Positions 41,057-48,551 of a stretch of DNA of 64,000 bases are shown here, piece after piece. A model generated the notes under the pieces. It ran no database searches, had not been told where the DNA came from, and saw nothing but the letters and a program-made list of their open reading frames with translations. How positions within the stretch are numbered: position 1 is the first letter of the stretch; the number at the start of each line of letters is the position of its first letter. A program made the position numbers and the translations under genes. The stretch is taken from NCBI GenBank assembly GCA_041879295.1, contig CP047152.1:1-64000 (forward strand), in the 5' to 3' direction. The stretch is from Pseudomonas putida. Lineage in GTDB: Bacteria; Pseudomonadota; Gammaproteobacteria; Pseudomonadales; Pseudomonadaceae.

Positions 41057-41938
41057 CTAGACACTCTCCAAGCTCAGGAAATAGCGTTTCTCATACTCTA
41101 CTGGAGACAGCTGCATAGCACTGCTGTGTCGGCGTTTAGGGTTATAGAACATCTCGGTGTAATCGAAAATATCACTTCGGGCTTCTTCACGGGTTGTGTA
41201 GATCTTTCGTCGGATTCGCTCTCGCTTCAAAAGCTGGAAAAAGCTCTCGGCTACGGCATTGTCGTGGCAGTTTCCCCGCCGGCTCATGCTGCTGATTACA
41301 TTGTTGGCCTTCAAAAAGCTTTTCCAATCCGAGCTACTGAACTGACTGCCTTGATCTGAGTGAATCATAACTTGCTGCTGAGGCTTGCGTCGCCAAACAG
41401 CCATCAACATCGCGTCGATAGCCAGGTCGCTGCACATCCTTGGCTTCATTGACCAACCAATTACTTGGCGTGAGAACAGATCCAGCACTACCGCGAGGTA
41501 GAGCCACCCTTCATAGGTGCGGATGTAAGTGATATCTGTCACCCAGACCTTGTTCGGCTCACTTACCTTGAACTGCCGCGCGAGGTGGTTGGGCGAGGCC
41601 ACTGTTGGTTTTCCACCATAGAACCCTGGACGCCGCCGATAGCCCGTTTGAGAACGCAGTCCCTCCGCCTGCATCAAGCGCCTGACTCGATTTCGGCCGC
41701 ATTCCTCTCCCAGCTCACGCAGGTCATCGTGAATTTTGCGGTAGCCGTATACACCTCCGCTTTCCAGCCAAGCGTGTTTGATCAAGCCAAGCAGACGTTG
41801 ATCTTCTTTTGCTCGGGCAGATTGAGGCTCGGCCAGCCAGGCGTAATAGCCGCTGGGGTGCACCTTGAGGGTTTGGCAAAGGCGCCGCACCGGGTAATCA
41901 GTCGAGTGCTTCTTGATGAAGGCGTACTTCAGCCGCAC
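41057..41938 (-). CDS. IS3-family transposase OrfB
   Basis: The 293-residue integrase-core protein has the DDE triad in VTDITYI, HSDQGSQF and NAVAESFF, and an HTH_21-type N-terminus (VHPSGYYAWL). It is normally made as an OrfAB fusion by -1 frameshifting. The slippery sequence A-AAA-AAG lies at 41962-41968 within the end of orfA. The frame is intact. Confidence 0.93.
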   Translation of the reverse strand: MRLKYAFIKKHSTDYPVRRLCQTLKVHPSGYYAWLAEPQSARAKEDQRLLGLIKHAWLESGGVYGYRKIHDDLRELGEECGRNRVRRLMQAEGLRSQTGYRRRPGFYGGKPTVASPNHLARQFKVSEPNKVWVTDITYIRTYEGWLYLAVVLDLFSRQVIGWSMKPRMCSDLAIDAMLMAVWRRKPQQQVMIHSDQGSQFSSSDWKSFLKANNVISSMSRRGNCHDNAVAESFFQLLKRERIRRKIYTTREEARSDIFDYTEMFYNPKRRHSSAMQLSPVEYEKRYFLSLESV

Positions 41939-42207
41939 TCCTTGGCAAAGTACGCGGCGGCCTTTTTTAAGATGTCTCGCTCTTCCGTCACGCGCTTGAG
42001 TTCAGCGCGTAGCTTGCGCAGTTCGGCCTGCTGATCGTCGTCTTGCTGACGCTGCTCTTGGGGCTTGCTGTAGACCTTGATCCAGGCGTAAAGACTGTGC
42101 ACGGACATGCCCAGGCGCTGGGCGACATCGGCGACAGGTTTGCCTTTCTCGGTCACTTGCTTGACCGCTTCGATCTTGAATTCTTCGGGGTAACGCTGAC
42201 GACTCAT
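41929..42207 (-). CDS. IS3-family transposase OrfA
   Basis: The 92-residue protein has an HTH domain (YPEEFKIEAVKQVTEKGKP, VADVAQRLGMSVHSLYAW) and a leucine-zipper-like coiled coil (LRKLRAELKRVTEERDILKKA), as in all IS3 OrfA proteins. It binds the IS ends. It overlaps orfB by 10 bp in another frame. Confidence 0.93.
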   Translation of the reverse strand: MSRQRYPEEFKIEAVKQVTEKGKPVADVAQRLGMSVHSLYAWIKVYSKPQEQRQQDDDQQAELRKLRAELKRVTEERDILKKAAAYFAKECG

Positions 42208-42274
42208 GGCACCTCCTATTTGGGCCTCATTATGAGGCTTGGAGGTGTCTACGAAACCAGGGGCGATTCAAAGC

Positions 42275-42463
42275 ATGGAGTTTGTAGTGTCACAGCCTCG
42301 CGGAGGTGAGCTTGAGCACATTCACAAGGAAGTCATCAAATTCGATTCGGCTTGGTTCGAATCTCTTATCCGGATGCCGGTTGATCATCCTTATCGCAGA
42401 ATGGATAGAGTGAAGATGGCCCGGGAGGAACTGGGCGATCTGCTGGAGCTGACTCAGGCCTGA
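42275..42463 (+). CDS. Small unknown protein or fragment beside the IS3 element
   Basis: The 62-residue frame starts at the first ATG, only 5 bp outside the IS right end, and reads MEFVVSQPRGGELEHIHKEV to GDLLELTQA. It has no recognised family. No good ribosome site is left in front, because the IS end lies there, so it may be the tail of a larger interrupted gene. The inverted repeat at 42474 begins 10 bp after its stop. Confidence 0.4.
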   Translation: MEFVVSQPRGGELEHIHKEVIKFDSAWFESLIRMPVDHPYRRMDRVKMAREELGDLLELTQA

Positions 42464-42473
42464 GGAGGCCTGC

Positions 42474-42533
42474 TGTAAACCACTTTTTTTCACTGTAAAC
42501 CACAGTGGTTTACAGTGAAAAAAGTGGTTTACA
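42474..42533. repeat. 60-bp near-perfect inverted repeat built of four TGTAAACCAC motifs
   Basis: The left arm (42474-42503) and right arm (42504-42533) are inverted copies of each other except for one base in a T/A run and the centre. Each arm holds the decamer TGTAAACCAC twice, at the outer edge and near the centre. The inner 27 bp form a perfect palindrome, CACTGTAAACCAC around a single A. This could be a paired operator, or the RNA could fold into a very long hairpin; a T- or A-run occurs inside the arms, not after the stem. Confidence 0.9.
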
Positions 42534-42668
42534 ACGTAGCTATGACACGCGCCCTGGCCACTCCCCAGGCCAGCGCGCTCCTCATTGGTTCGTTCAGCCG
42601 GACGTCGAACACCTGTGCTGCTCGGGGCCTTGCCACGCCGCGGTGTCCTATAATTCATCTTCAGCTGA

Positions 42669-42893
42669 ATGGAGCAAAATGTTGTGAAGCGCACATTCAT
42701 TGGAATGGTCGAGGCTGGTGAGCCACTGATGAGGCAAGCGCTTGAAGCTATCCGACAGGCCCACGAAGCGGAGGCTGCTGGATTGCCAGACCTTGAGGTA
42801 CAGCGTCTTCACCTATTGGCAGATTCGCTCTATCAGGCGGTCATTGATTTTCAGCTCCTCAAAGCAGGTAAACCACCGTCGACTATCCAGTGA
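42669..42893 (+). CDS. Small helical protein, first of two tandem paralogues
   Basis: The 74-residue protein is predicted to be helical and acidic (RQALEAIRQAHEAEAAGLPDLEVQRLHLLADSLYQAVIDFQLL in outline). No family was recognised. It aligns with the next gene over about 33 residues: (A/Y)HEA-(E/Q)-A-x-G then E-V-(Q/E)-R-L, A-(D/E)-S and a final A-V-x-(D/E)-(F/Y)-Q-L. A TATAAT hexamer lies at 42648. GTG at 42684 with GGAG ten bases upstream is an alternative start. Confidence 0.6.
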   Translation: MEQNVVKRTFIGMVEAGEPLMRQALEAIRQAHEAEAAGLPDLEVQRLHLLADSLYQAVIDFQLLKAGKPPSTIQ

Positions 42894-42907
42894 GGACCTG
42901 CCGCTAC

Positions 42908-43114
42908 ATGACGAAAAAGATACCAGCTCTTCTCCCCGACCACCCCATGTATACCGACGCAGTGGATGCGATGAAGCAATACCACGAGGCGCAGGCTTCT
43001 GGCTCATCTGCCGAAGAGGTTGAGCGCCTGCGTCAAATCGCAGAATCACAATTTCGGGCTGTCAGCGAGTATCAGCTCAACGCTCTGGGATATCAGTCTC
43101 GTCGTCCGCACTGA
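42908..43114 (+). CDS. Small helical protein, second tandem paralogue
   Basis: The 68-residue protein starts at ATG 42908, behind GAGGA, just after the stop of its paralogue. Its core YHEAQASGSSAEEVERLRQ matches the pattern of the previous protein, so the pair arose by duplication. It has no signal peptide, membrane segment or recognised motif. The two genes form a small operon downstream of the 60-bp inverted repeat and before a bidirectional terminator. Confidence 0.6.
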   Translation: MTKKIPALLPDHPMYTDAVDAMKQYHEAQASGSSAEEVERLRQIAESQFRAVSEYQLNALGYQSRRPH

Positions 43115-43231
43115 AGGGATAACCGATCCGGAGGTAGCTTCAGAATCCATCAAGCCAAGCGGAAGACTCACGACGCGGTCCGATTGATCAGCGAGACGGT
43201 CGGGAGGGTTTGCACACAGCCCCAAAAAAAA

Positions 43232-43256
43232 AGCAGCTCCCGAGAGCTGCTTTTTT
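43232..43256. terminator. Bidirectional intrinsic terminator
   Basis: AGCAGCTC and GAGCTGCT form a stem with a CCGA loop. An A-run lies before it and a T-run after it, so it can end transcription on both strands. It separates the tandem small genes from the minus-strand gene at 43258. Confidence 0.9.
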
Positions 43257-43257
43257 C

Positions 43258-43386
43258 TTACTCCCCCTTTTTGTGCTTGTGGGGTTTCAGGTCCGGATGG
43301 TCCTTCTGCTTTTCAGGGGTGACTCGCTGCCTTTTGTCCGGAGTGCCATCTTCATTGGTGCGCTTTGGGCCTGGCTTGATGCTCAT
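43258..43386 (-). CDS. 42-residue basic Lys/His/Pro-rich protein
   Basis: This short gene was found by reading the minus strand. It reads MSIKPGPKRTNEDGTPDKRQ and ends HPDLKPHKHKKGE. GGAA stands about eight bases before the ATG, and the stop is followed at once by the terminator at 43232-43256, which supports a real transcription unit. It is hydrophilic, without signal peptide. No function is known. It follows eptA on the same strand, with the gap 43387-43508 between them. Confidence 0.6.
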   Translation of the reverse strand: MSIKPGPKRTNEDGTPDKRQRVTPEKQKDHPDLKPHKHKKGE

Positions 43387-43508
43387 GCAAAACTTCCTTT
43401 TCCGCTTGGGTTGTTGAATGCAGCTATGTAATTAGTCCAGCTTCTCTCAGCTGTCAAAGCAGGCTGGTGCAGAACCGCCTGGCCGATGATCCGGTCCACA
43501 TCGAACAT

Positions 43509-45206
43509 TCAGAGGCCAGAATAAGAGCCTCCGACAAAGGGCTTACAAGGGGCAGTGAAATCCAGCGCTGAGCGATACGAAGACGTCTGGACGTTCATCA
43601 TGCCGAGCACGGTGTGGAACAGGTTGTCGTGGCTCAGCGGTGACGTGGTTTGAGCTTTCAAACAACCCACGTTGACCTTTTCGCTCTTCGCGAGCGAGTC
43701 AGACATCCAAAGTACCAACGGCACCTTTGTTTGCTCGTCAGGAGCCATCGCGTAAGGCAGCCCGTGTAGATAGAGCCCACCCTCCCCCAGCGATTCGCCG
43801 TGGTCCGAAACGTACATCAGCGCAGTGTCGAACTTGGTGTTGGCCGCCAGGATATCGATGAGATTTGCAGTCACATAATCGGTGTAGAGGATTGAGTTGT
43901 CGTAGGCATTGACCACCTCCTCCTGCTTACATTTGTCGAGCTCGTTGGTCTCGCACACCGGTGCGAATTTCTTGAATTGCGAGGGGTAGCGCTTGTAGTA
44001 GGCCGGGCCGTGACTGCCTTTGTAGTGGAGCACCAGGACAGCATCGCCTTCCTGGCGCTTGATGAAGTCTTGCATCTCCGTGAGCAGCACCCCGTCCTTA
44101 CACTCCTCGCTGGTGCACAGTTGGGAATCCGCGTGAGAGGCAGCCTTGTGGTTGGGAACCCTGTCGCAGACCCCTTTGCACCCCGAGTTGTTGTCAGTCC
44201 ACATGACACTGATGCCAGCGCGTTGAAGCACGTCGAGCAGCCCTTCTCGGCTCTTGGCCAAGCCATCTTTGTACTGGGCCTTACCCACGTCCAGGAACAT
44301 GCATGGCAGCGAGACCGCGGTAGCGGTACCGCAGGAGCTCACGTTCGTGAAGCTAATGACATTTCGCTTTTCTAGTTCCGGATTCGTTTCACGGGAGTAG
44401 CCGTTGAGGGAGAAGTTGGCGGAGCGAGCGGTCTCTCCTACTGCCAGTACCAGCAGCCTGGGTTTACGAGCCGCACCCTGTCGATTAACTACCGCATCAG
44501 TACCAATGGCCGTCAGCGTTTTAGGTGAGGCCAGCTGACGCTTCAGGTACCCATGGCCAGCCGCAAACAAGTTGGTAGGTACCAGAATCAGCCGGATCTC
44601 CCGATTGTTGCGCAGCAAGGAGGCATACGACTGGTACTGACTCAACGCGATGCCAGATAAGGTCAACAGAGCGAGCGACAGAGCAATGAACCTGCTGACC
44701 AAAGCTTTGGCCCAAGGCTTGCGCCGGAGGGGAACCCGGGCAATCAGGTAGACGGGCAACACCCCAACCATTGCGACCCAAAGACCGAGCTTCCAATTCA
44801 GCAGCTCGGTTGCCTCAGCGACGTCGGTCTCCACAACGTTGGTGAACATTGTGTAATCGATCACGATGCCGTAGGCATTCATGAAGTAACTCGCAAAAGA
44901 CGCGCTGATCAGTACCAGGCACAGTATGGGTTTGGCCAGCCGCCCCCATGACAGCAAGCTCAGAACGGTAAACACCCATGCGAATACTATGACTGGGAGG
45001 CTAGCCGCTAGCTGCCAGTTCACTTCATCGGTTTTGAATACCAGCTTCCAGAGCACGTTCCAGAGCTCAGCGTTCGCGAATAGCAGTAACCAAAAAGTCA
45101 CCAGGCCGATTAGCAAATTAGTACTGATGCCTTTCTGCCGCGCATTGCGAATAGCAAAGATCCATTTGCTTAACAGGGTGTGAACAATGGATTTGGAAGG
45201 TGTCAT
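43509..45206 (-). CDS. eptA: Lipid A phosphoethanolamine transferase EptA
   Basis: EptA adds phosphoethanolamine to lipid A in the periplasm and lowers the negative surface charge, which protects against polymyxin and metal cations. The 565-residue protein has about five N-terminal membrane segments and a sulfatase-fold catalytic domain: VGETARSANFSLNGY with the metal-ligand Glu, the catalytic Thr in SSCGTATAVSLPC, and SDHGESLGE. Several Cys pairs suit the periplasmic domain. The ATG at 45206 is preferred over TTG at 45212. A degenerate TTACA box lies 230 bp upstream. Confidence 0.93.
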   Translation of the reverse strand: MTPSKSIVHTLLSKWIFAIRNARQKGISTNLLIGLVTFWLLLFANAELWNVLWKLVFKTDEVNWQLAASLPVIVFAWVFTVLSLLSWGRLAKPILCLVLISASFASYFMNAYGIVIDYTMFTNVVETDVAEATELLNWKLGLWVAMVGVLPVYLIARVPLRRKPWAKALVSRFIALSLALLTLSGIALSQYQSYASLLRNNREIRLILVPTNLFAAGHGYLKRQLASPKTLTAIGTDAVVNRQGAARKPRLLVLAVGETARSANFSLNGYSRETNPELEKRNVISFTNVSSCGTATAVSLPCMFLDVGKAQYKDGLAKSREGLLDVLQRAGISVMWTDNNSGCKGVCDRVPNHKAASHADSQLCTSEECKDGVLLTEMQDFIKRQEGDAVLVLHYKGSHGPAYYKRYPSQFKKFAPVCETNELDKCKQEEVVNAYDNSILYTDYVTANLIDILAANTKFDTALMYVSDHGESLGEGGLYLHGLPYAMAPDEQTKVPLVLWMSDSLAKSEKVNVGCLKAQTTSPLSHDNLFHTVLGMMNVQTSSYRSALDFTAPCKPFVGGSYSGL

Positions 45207-45696
45207 TATCAAACTCTGGAAGCTGCTTATCCATGGCGGTAGCTATGGAGTTAGCGGGAGCTACAAGGCAAACCGTCGACAGATGCTGAGCGATTGCGCA
45301 ATGTGCGGAGCGTCAGAGGCCTTAGGCCCCTAGGCGTTGGGGACGCTTAGTATGTGTGAGGCATAGGGATAAAAAGAGAAATGAATCTCGCTGAGCGCAT
45401 TATTTCCGGGACCTGATAACGACACGATGACCTCGGGATTACAATGCTGACAGAAATCCAATTACTGCTGTTTTGATTGTCATTGATCACGCTATGATCA
45501 AAATTAGGGGGATACTACCCACCAAAAGCAATGCTCCGCTCAGCTAGATAAATTTAATTTCACAAACAAAACGGTTTCGTTTTGTCGTAGGCTAATTTTG
45601 AACTTTCAATTCAACTTACAAGTCTTTCTCGCGAGCAGAATATTATTTTCAACTTTTGCTCGTTAATATGTCACCCATCAATGAGGGGCGAATACC
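45207..45696. other. Intergenic region upstream of eptA and the zinc-ribbon gene
   Basis: This 490-bp divergent region has no convincing gene. It is AT-rich towards 45480-45680 and holds the TTACA-type box at 45439-45452, about halfway, so the box could serve either flanking gene. Confidence 0.6.
45439..45452. promoter_or_regulatory. Degenerate TTACA-N4-TGTAA box upstream of eptA
   Basis: TTACAATGCTGACA keeps the TTACA half and the four-base spacer; the other half reads TGACA. A very similar sequence, sharing 23 of 31 bases over the wider stretch 45427-45457, stands at 54849-54879 before the gtrA operon. Both loci modify the envelope. Confidence 0.6.
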
Positions 45697-46035
45697 ATGA
45701 GCTTTTTCAAAAACATCCTGGGCGGGCACCATGGCCGTGGAAACCACGGTGGAGGCAAGCACCACAGCGGGGGACATGGGGCCGAGCAATATGATCGCCA
45801 TGGCCGGCAGCAGGGCTGCGACGGCGGTAATCAGGTGTATGACGGCGGGCGCCCTCCCACTCCTGCCCCCATCAAAGATCTGCAGGGCTGCAGGCAGTGC
45901 CGGACGGCCAACGATCCGTCAGCACGCTTTTGTCTAAACTGCGGAACACCGCTATCGAGTGGTTGCACCGCCTGCGGCTCGCTGCTGAGTGCAGGAGCAA
46001 GATTTTGCAGTCACTGTGGCCAAGCGACGCTCTAA
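45697..46035 (+). CDS. Double zinc-ribbon protein with His/Gly-rich N-terminus
   Basis: The 112-residue protein begins MSFFKNILGGHHGRGNHGGG and continues with many His and Gly up to about residue 50. Two zinc ribbons follow: CRQC..CLNCG at about 65-83 and CTACG..CSHCG at about 90-108. It has no signal peptide. It may sense or buffer zinc in the cytosol, which suits its place before czcD, but no function is established. Confidence 0.75.
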   Translation: MSFFKNILGGHHGRGNHGGGKHHSGGHGAEQYDRHGRQQGCDGGNQVYDGGRPPTPAPIKDLQGCRQCRTANDPSARFCLNCGTPLSSGCTACGSLLSAGARFCSHCGQATL

Positions 46036-46089
46036 GGCTAGGTAGACAGGAAGGCCAACGAGACCACAACCCTGCGCAAGGAGAAATAC

Positions 46090-46995
46090 GTGGGTTCAAA
46101 TCATGACCATGGCAGCGCTGCAGTACGCGAGGGGCATCAGAAGAAGCTAATCATGGCGCTCGGCTTGACTGGCAGCTTCATGATTGCAGAAGTGATCGGT
46201 GCGTGGATTACCGGCAGCCTGGCGCTGCTGTCGGACGCATCTCACATGTTCACAGATACTGCCGCCTTGGCGATCTCACTGATTGCACTTCAGATAGCCA
46301 AGCGGCCGGCGGATCAGAAAAGAACCTTCGGCTATGCGCGCCTGGAAATTCTGGCTTCGACGTTCAACGCCGTGCTGCTCTTCCTGGTGGCGATGTACAT
46401 CTTGTATGAGGCCTACCAGCGCTTCTTCATGCCGGCGGAGATCGCTACCGGAGCGATGATGTGGATCGCAATCGCCGGCCTGATCATCAACCTAATTTCG
46501 ATGCGCCTTCTGGCATCTGCGAGCAACGAAAGCCTCAACGTCAAAGGAGCCTACCTCGAAGTTTGGAGCGACATGCTCGGCTCGCTTGGCGTAATCATCG
46601 CGGCACTTATCATCCGCTTCACCGGCTGGACCTGGGTCGACACGATTGTCGCTGTGGCGATCGGCCTTTGGGTTCTGCCGCGGACGTGGCAGTTGCTTCG
46701 CGAAAGCCTGGGGATCCTCATGGAGGGTGTCCCGAGGGGGCTCGACGTTACGGCAATCGAGGCCACCATCCTCGGAGTAGATGGCGTGACGGACGTTCAT
46801 GACTTGCACGTGTGGGCTGTCAGCAGTGGCAGTAACGTGATGACGTCGCACGTAGTGGTTCGGGATTCTGCAGATGGGGATGCTGTGTTGGCGGCCGTCG
46901 TGGATGCTGTCAGCGATGCATTCGAAATCCATCACTGCACCATCCAGATCGAGCGGGCAGCTTTCCACGAGAGCGTTCCCTCACCCTCGCACTGA
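46090..46995 (+). CDS. czcD: Cation diffusion facilitator CzcD
   Basis: CzcD exports Zn, Cd and Co from the cytosol by proton exchange. The 301-residue protein has six membrane segments with the CDF metal-site motifs SDASHMFTD in TM2 and EVWSDMLGS in TM5, and a cytosolic C-terminal domain with DLHVWAVSSG. The start is GTG at 46090 with AAGGAG seven bases upstream; the nearby ATG is out of frame. The N-terminus NHDHG is a small His loop typical of the family. Confidence 0.93.
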   Translation: MGSNHDHGSAAVREGHQKKLIMALGLTGSFMIAEVIGAWITGSLALLSDASHMFTDTAALAISLIALQIAKRPADQKRTFGYARLEILASTFNAVLLFLVAMYILYEAYQRFFMPAEIATGAMMWIAIAGLIINLISMRLLASASNESLNVKGAYLEVWSDMLGSLGVIIAALIIRFTGWTWVDTIVAVAIGLWVLPRTWQLLRESLGILMEGVPRGLDVTAIEATILGVDGVTDVHDLHVWAVSSGSNVMTSHVVVRDSADGDAVLAAVVDAVSDAFEIHHCTIQIERAAFHESVPSPSH

Positions 46996-47020
46996 CCGAT
47001 CGGTAAACACCATGCAAACA

Positions 47021-47046
47021 CATCACCCTCCTGGCTGAGGGTGATG
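47021..47046. terminator. Hairpin after czcD
   Basis: CATCACCCTC and GAGGGTGATG form a perfect 10-bp stem with a 6-base loop. An A-run rather than a T-run follows on the plus strand, so terminator activity in that direction is uncertain. Confidence 0.5.
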
Positions 47047-47152
47047 TTGCAAAAAAAATGCGGTGAGGGATGCCGTAAACGGCAGGAGCGCTTCAAGGGG
47101 GTTGGTGAATGGCTTCGCCTGCCCTCGTCAACAACCTCCAGAAGGCTCAGCG

Positions 47153-47503
47153 ATGGCCTGGATCATCACGAAGTACCTACTCACTGCCGGTATAGTGATT
47201 CTCGTGTCAGAGCTGGCGAAACGCAGCGACAAGCTGGGCGGCTTGGTCGCCGCCCTACCCTTGGTCACGGTCGTGACGTTGGTCTGGCTCTATTTAGAGA
47301 ACCAGAGCATGGAGAAGATCTCCAACCATGCTTGGTACACGTTCTGGTACGTGCTTCCGACCCTACCGATGTTTATTGCTTTTCCATTGCTGCTACCTAA
47401 GCTCGGCTTTTGGCCGACACTGATCAGCAGCATCCTCATCACAATGGCCAGCTTCGGAGGCTTCGCCATACTGCTGCGCCGGTTCGGCATTGAGCTTCTA
47501 TGA
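47153..47503 (+). CDS. DUF3147-family membrane protein
   Basis: The 116-residue protein has four hydrophobic segments in the DUF3147 arrangement (ITKYLLTAGIVILVSELAKR, GLVAALPLVTVVTLVWLY, then two more). Its function is unknown. The ATG at 47153 with GAAGG upstream gives a compact start at the first membrane helix; the longer frame adds a soluble leader without features. It lies between czcD and the convergent DUF2790 gene. Confidence 0.78.
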   Translation: MAWIITKYLLTAGIVILVSELAKRSDKLGGLVAALPLVTVVTLVWLYLENQSMEKISNHAWYTFWYVLPTLPMFIAFPLLLPKLGFWPTLISSILITMASFGGFAILLRRFGIELL

Positions 47504-47535
47504 TCCGGTGGCCGCAGGGATCATCTTGATGAGTC

Positions 47536-47862
47536 TTAACGGCTATTAACACACTCGCCCTTCACCAGGTAGCGAACCATGTGCAGTTCGCCTTTCGAGT
47601 CTTCGTAGGTCATCATGCTTCTTACATTACCGCAGTACCGCACACTGGGTGATACATACACCAACTTACCAACGTCCAGGTCCATGCCATAGGCGTAGTC
47701 TTCTAGTTGAGGCATGGGCTTTTTTACGCGTTGAGCATAATCCGCTGTAGCCTCTCTAGCAGTACGCTCGATGCGTTTATTGATCTCCATACCGCTTTGG
47801 GCATTGGCTGTTAGTGATGTAAAGAGCAAAAACACGGCGATCGCTGATACAGTAGTGTTCAT
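47536..47862 (-). CDS. DUF2790-family small secreted protein, copy 2
   Basis: The 108-residue product has a signal peptide ending ANAQ, then the family pattern YAYGMDLDVGKLVYV, a Cys at about 77, YEDSKGEL and a second Cys near the C-terminus. It is a paralogue of the proteins at 13329 and 61386. AAGGGA precedes the ATG. An intrinsic-terminator-like hairpin ends only 15 bp before that ATG, within a structured leader, so its expression may be set by attenuation or read-through. TTACA/TGTAA half-sites lie about 210-240 bp upstream. Confidence 0.85.
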   Translation of the reverse strand: MNTTVSAIAVFLLFTSLTANAQSGMEINKRIERTAREATADYAQRVKKPMPQLEDYAYGMDLDVGKLVYVSPSVRYCGNVRSMMTYEDSKGELHMVRYLVKGECVNSR

Positions 47863-47877
47863 AAGAAGTCCCTTAAT

Positions 47878-48050
47878 AAAAAAGCGCCCGTAGGGGGGCG
47901 CTAAAATTCACCTACCAAAGGAGCGTATGGTTTACAGGTGAATGCACTGGCGCGAACAACTGCTCGGTGCTCTTGCCAAGCTGCTTTGAAATGAGACAAT
48001 TTCCAAAGCAGCGATGCCTCTTCCGCTGCCCTTAAACTAGCAAAGGAGGC
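47878..48050 (-). ncRNA. Candidate small RNA or attenuator leader before DUF2790 copy 2
   Basis: Read on the minus strand this segment contains a hairpin with stem GCTGCTTTG (48012-47980), then a pair ATTCACCT/AGGTGAAT (47943-47906), then an intrinsic terminator AGCGCCC/GGGCGCT followed by six T (47902-47878). Two copies of CTCCTTTG followed by CTAG or GTAG lie in the loops, like anti-Shine-Dalgarno sequences. The terminator stands between a likely promoter and the DUF2790 start. The 5' end is a guess. Confidence 0.5.
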
Positions 48051-48072
48051 TAACACCAAGATGATCGGGCAA

Positions 48073-48101
48073 TTACAATTTGGACATGTAATAGATTGTA
48101 A
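48073..48101. promoter_or_regulatory. Cluster of TTACA/TGTAA half-sites
   Basis: TTACA at 48073-48077 is followed by TGTAA at 48087-48091 and 48097-48101. The two TGTAA copies are spaced 10 bp, one helical turn, as in OmpR-family direct-repeat sites. It lies upstream of the minus-strand leader and DUF2790 gene. Confidence 0.55.
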
Positions 48102-48363
48102 GATAATTATTCGAGAGAATATCGAGCCGCCACGTGAACTAATTTGCAGAAAGGCGCTGCGGTTTGCGGCCGTGCATGGGGTCTGCCTGCGTGGCGCCCT
48201 CGATCCAAGGCCAGTACCAGTCCTTGCAAGCTAACGACCGAAATGCTGCCTGTCCTGGCCGATTCCACCTGCCAGGCGAATCTGTCATACACCGCCGCAG
48301 GCCCCAGAATCCGCTATGCTTAGGGGTGGAGCCTGCATGACTGTCAGAAATCTTGCGGCTACA

Positions 48364-48377
48364 TTACAAATTTGTAG
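48364..48377. promoter_or_regulatory. TTACA-N4-TGTAA box upstream of czcR
   Basis: TTACAAATTTGTAG matches the palindrome at 9 of 10 fixed bases and lies 174 bp before the czcR start. It may be an autoregulatory CzcR site. The surrounding 48102-48551 holds no convincing gene; a minus-strand frame at 48107-48292 shows no family pattern. Confidence 0.65.
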
Positions 48378-48551
48378 GATTTCGCCGCGGCCAGCTTCTT
48401 CGCGTTAAGATTCAAGCGTCCTCAGGTGACCCGGCGTATGGACAGAGGTAGCGACTACCACATGCCATACCCTCAGCCAAACTTTCGAACAGCCTGCAAC
48501 CATAATCTTGGCGGATTAGGCCAACTCCTACCTCACACCTTGAGATAAGTT

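Larger units (their letters stand above)
41039..42270 (-). mobile_element. IS3-family insertion sequence
   Basis: The ends are imperfect inverted repeats starting TGAATCGCCCCTGGTTT (41039 rightward and 42270 leftward). The element is 1232 bp and encodes OrfA and OrfB on the minus strand, joined by a frameshift window. No matching 3-4-bp target duplication directly abuts both ends. With the truncated gene on one side only, this suggests a deletion or recombination after insertion. Confidence 0.9.

Noticed and set aside
42515..42721. Plus-strand frame starting in the 60-bp inverted repeat
   Set aside because: The peptide has no family features and ends inside the better supported gene at 42669.
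48107..48292. Minus-strand 61-codon frame upstream of the DUF2790 leader
   Set aside because: It shows no family pattern, lacks a good ribosome site, and overlaps the regulatory half-site region.
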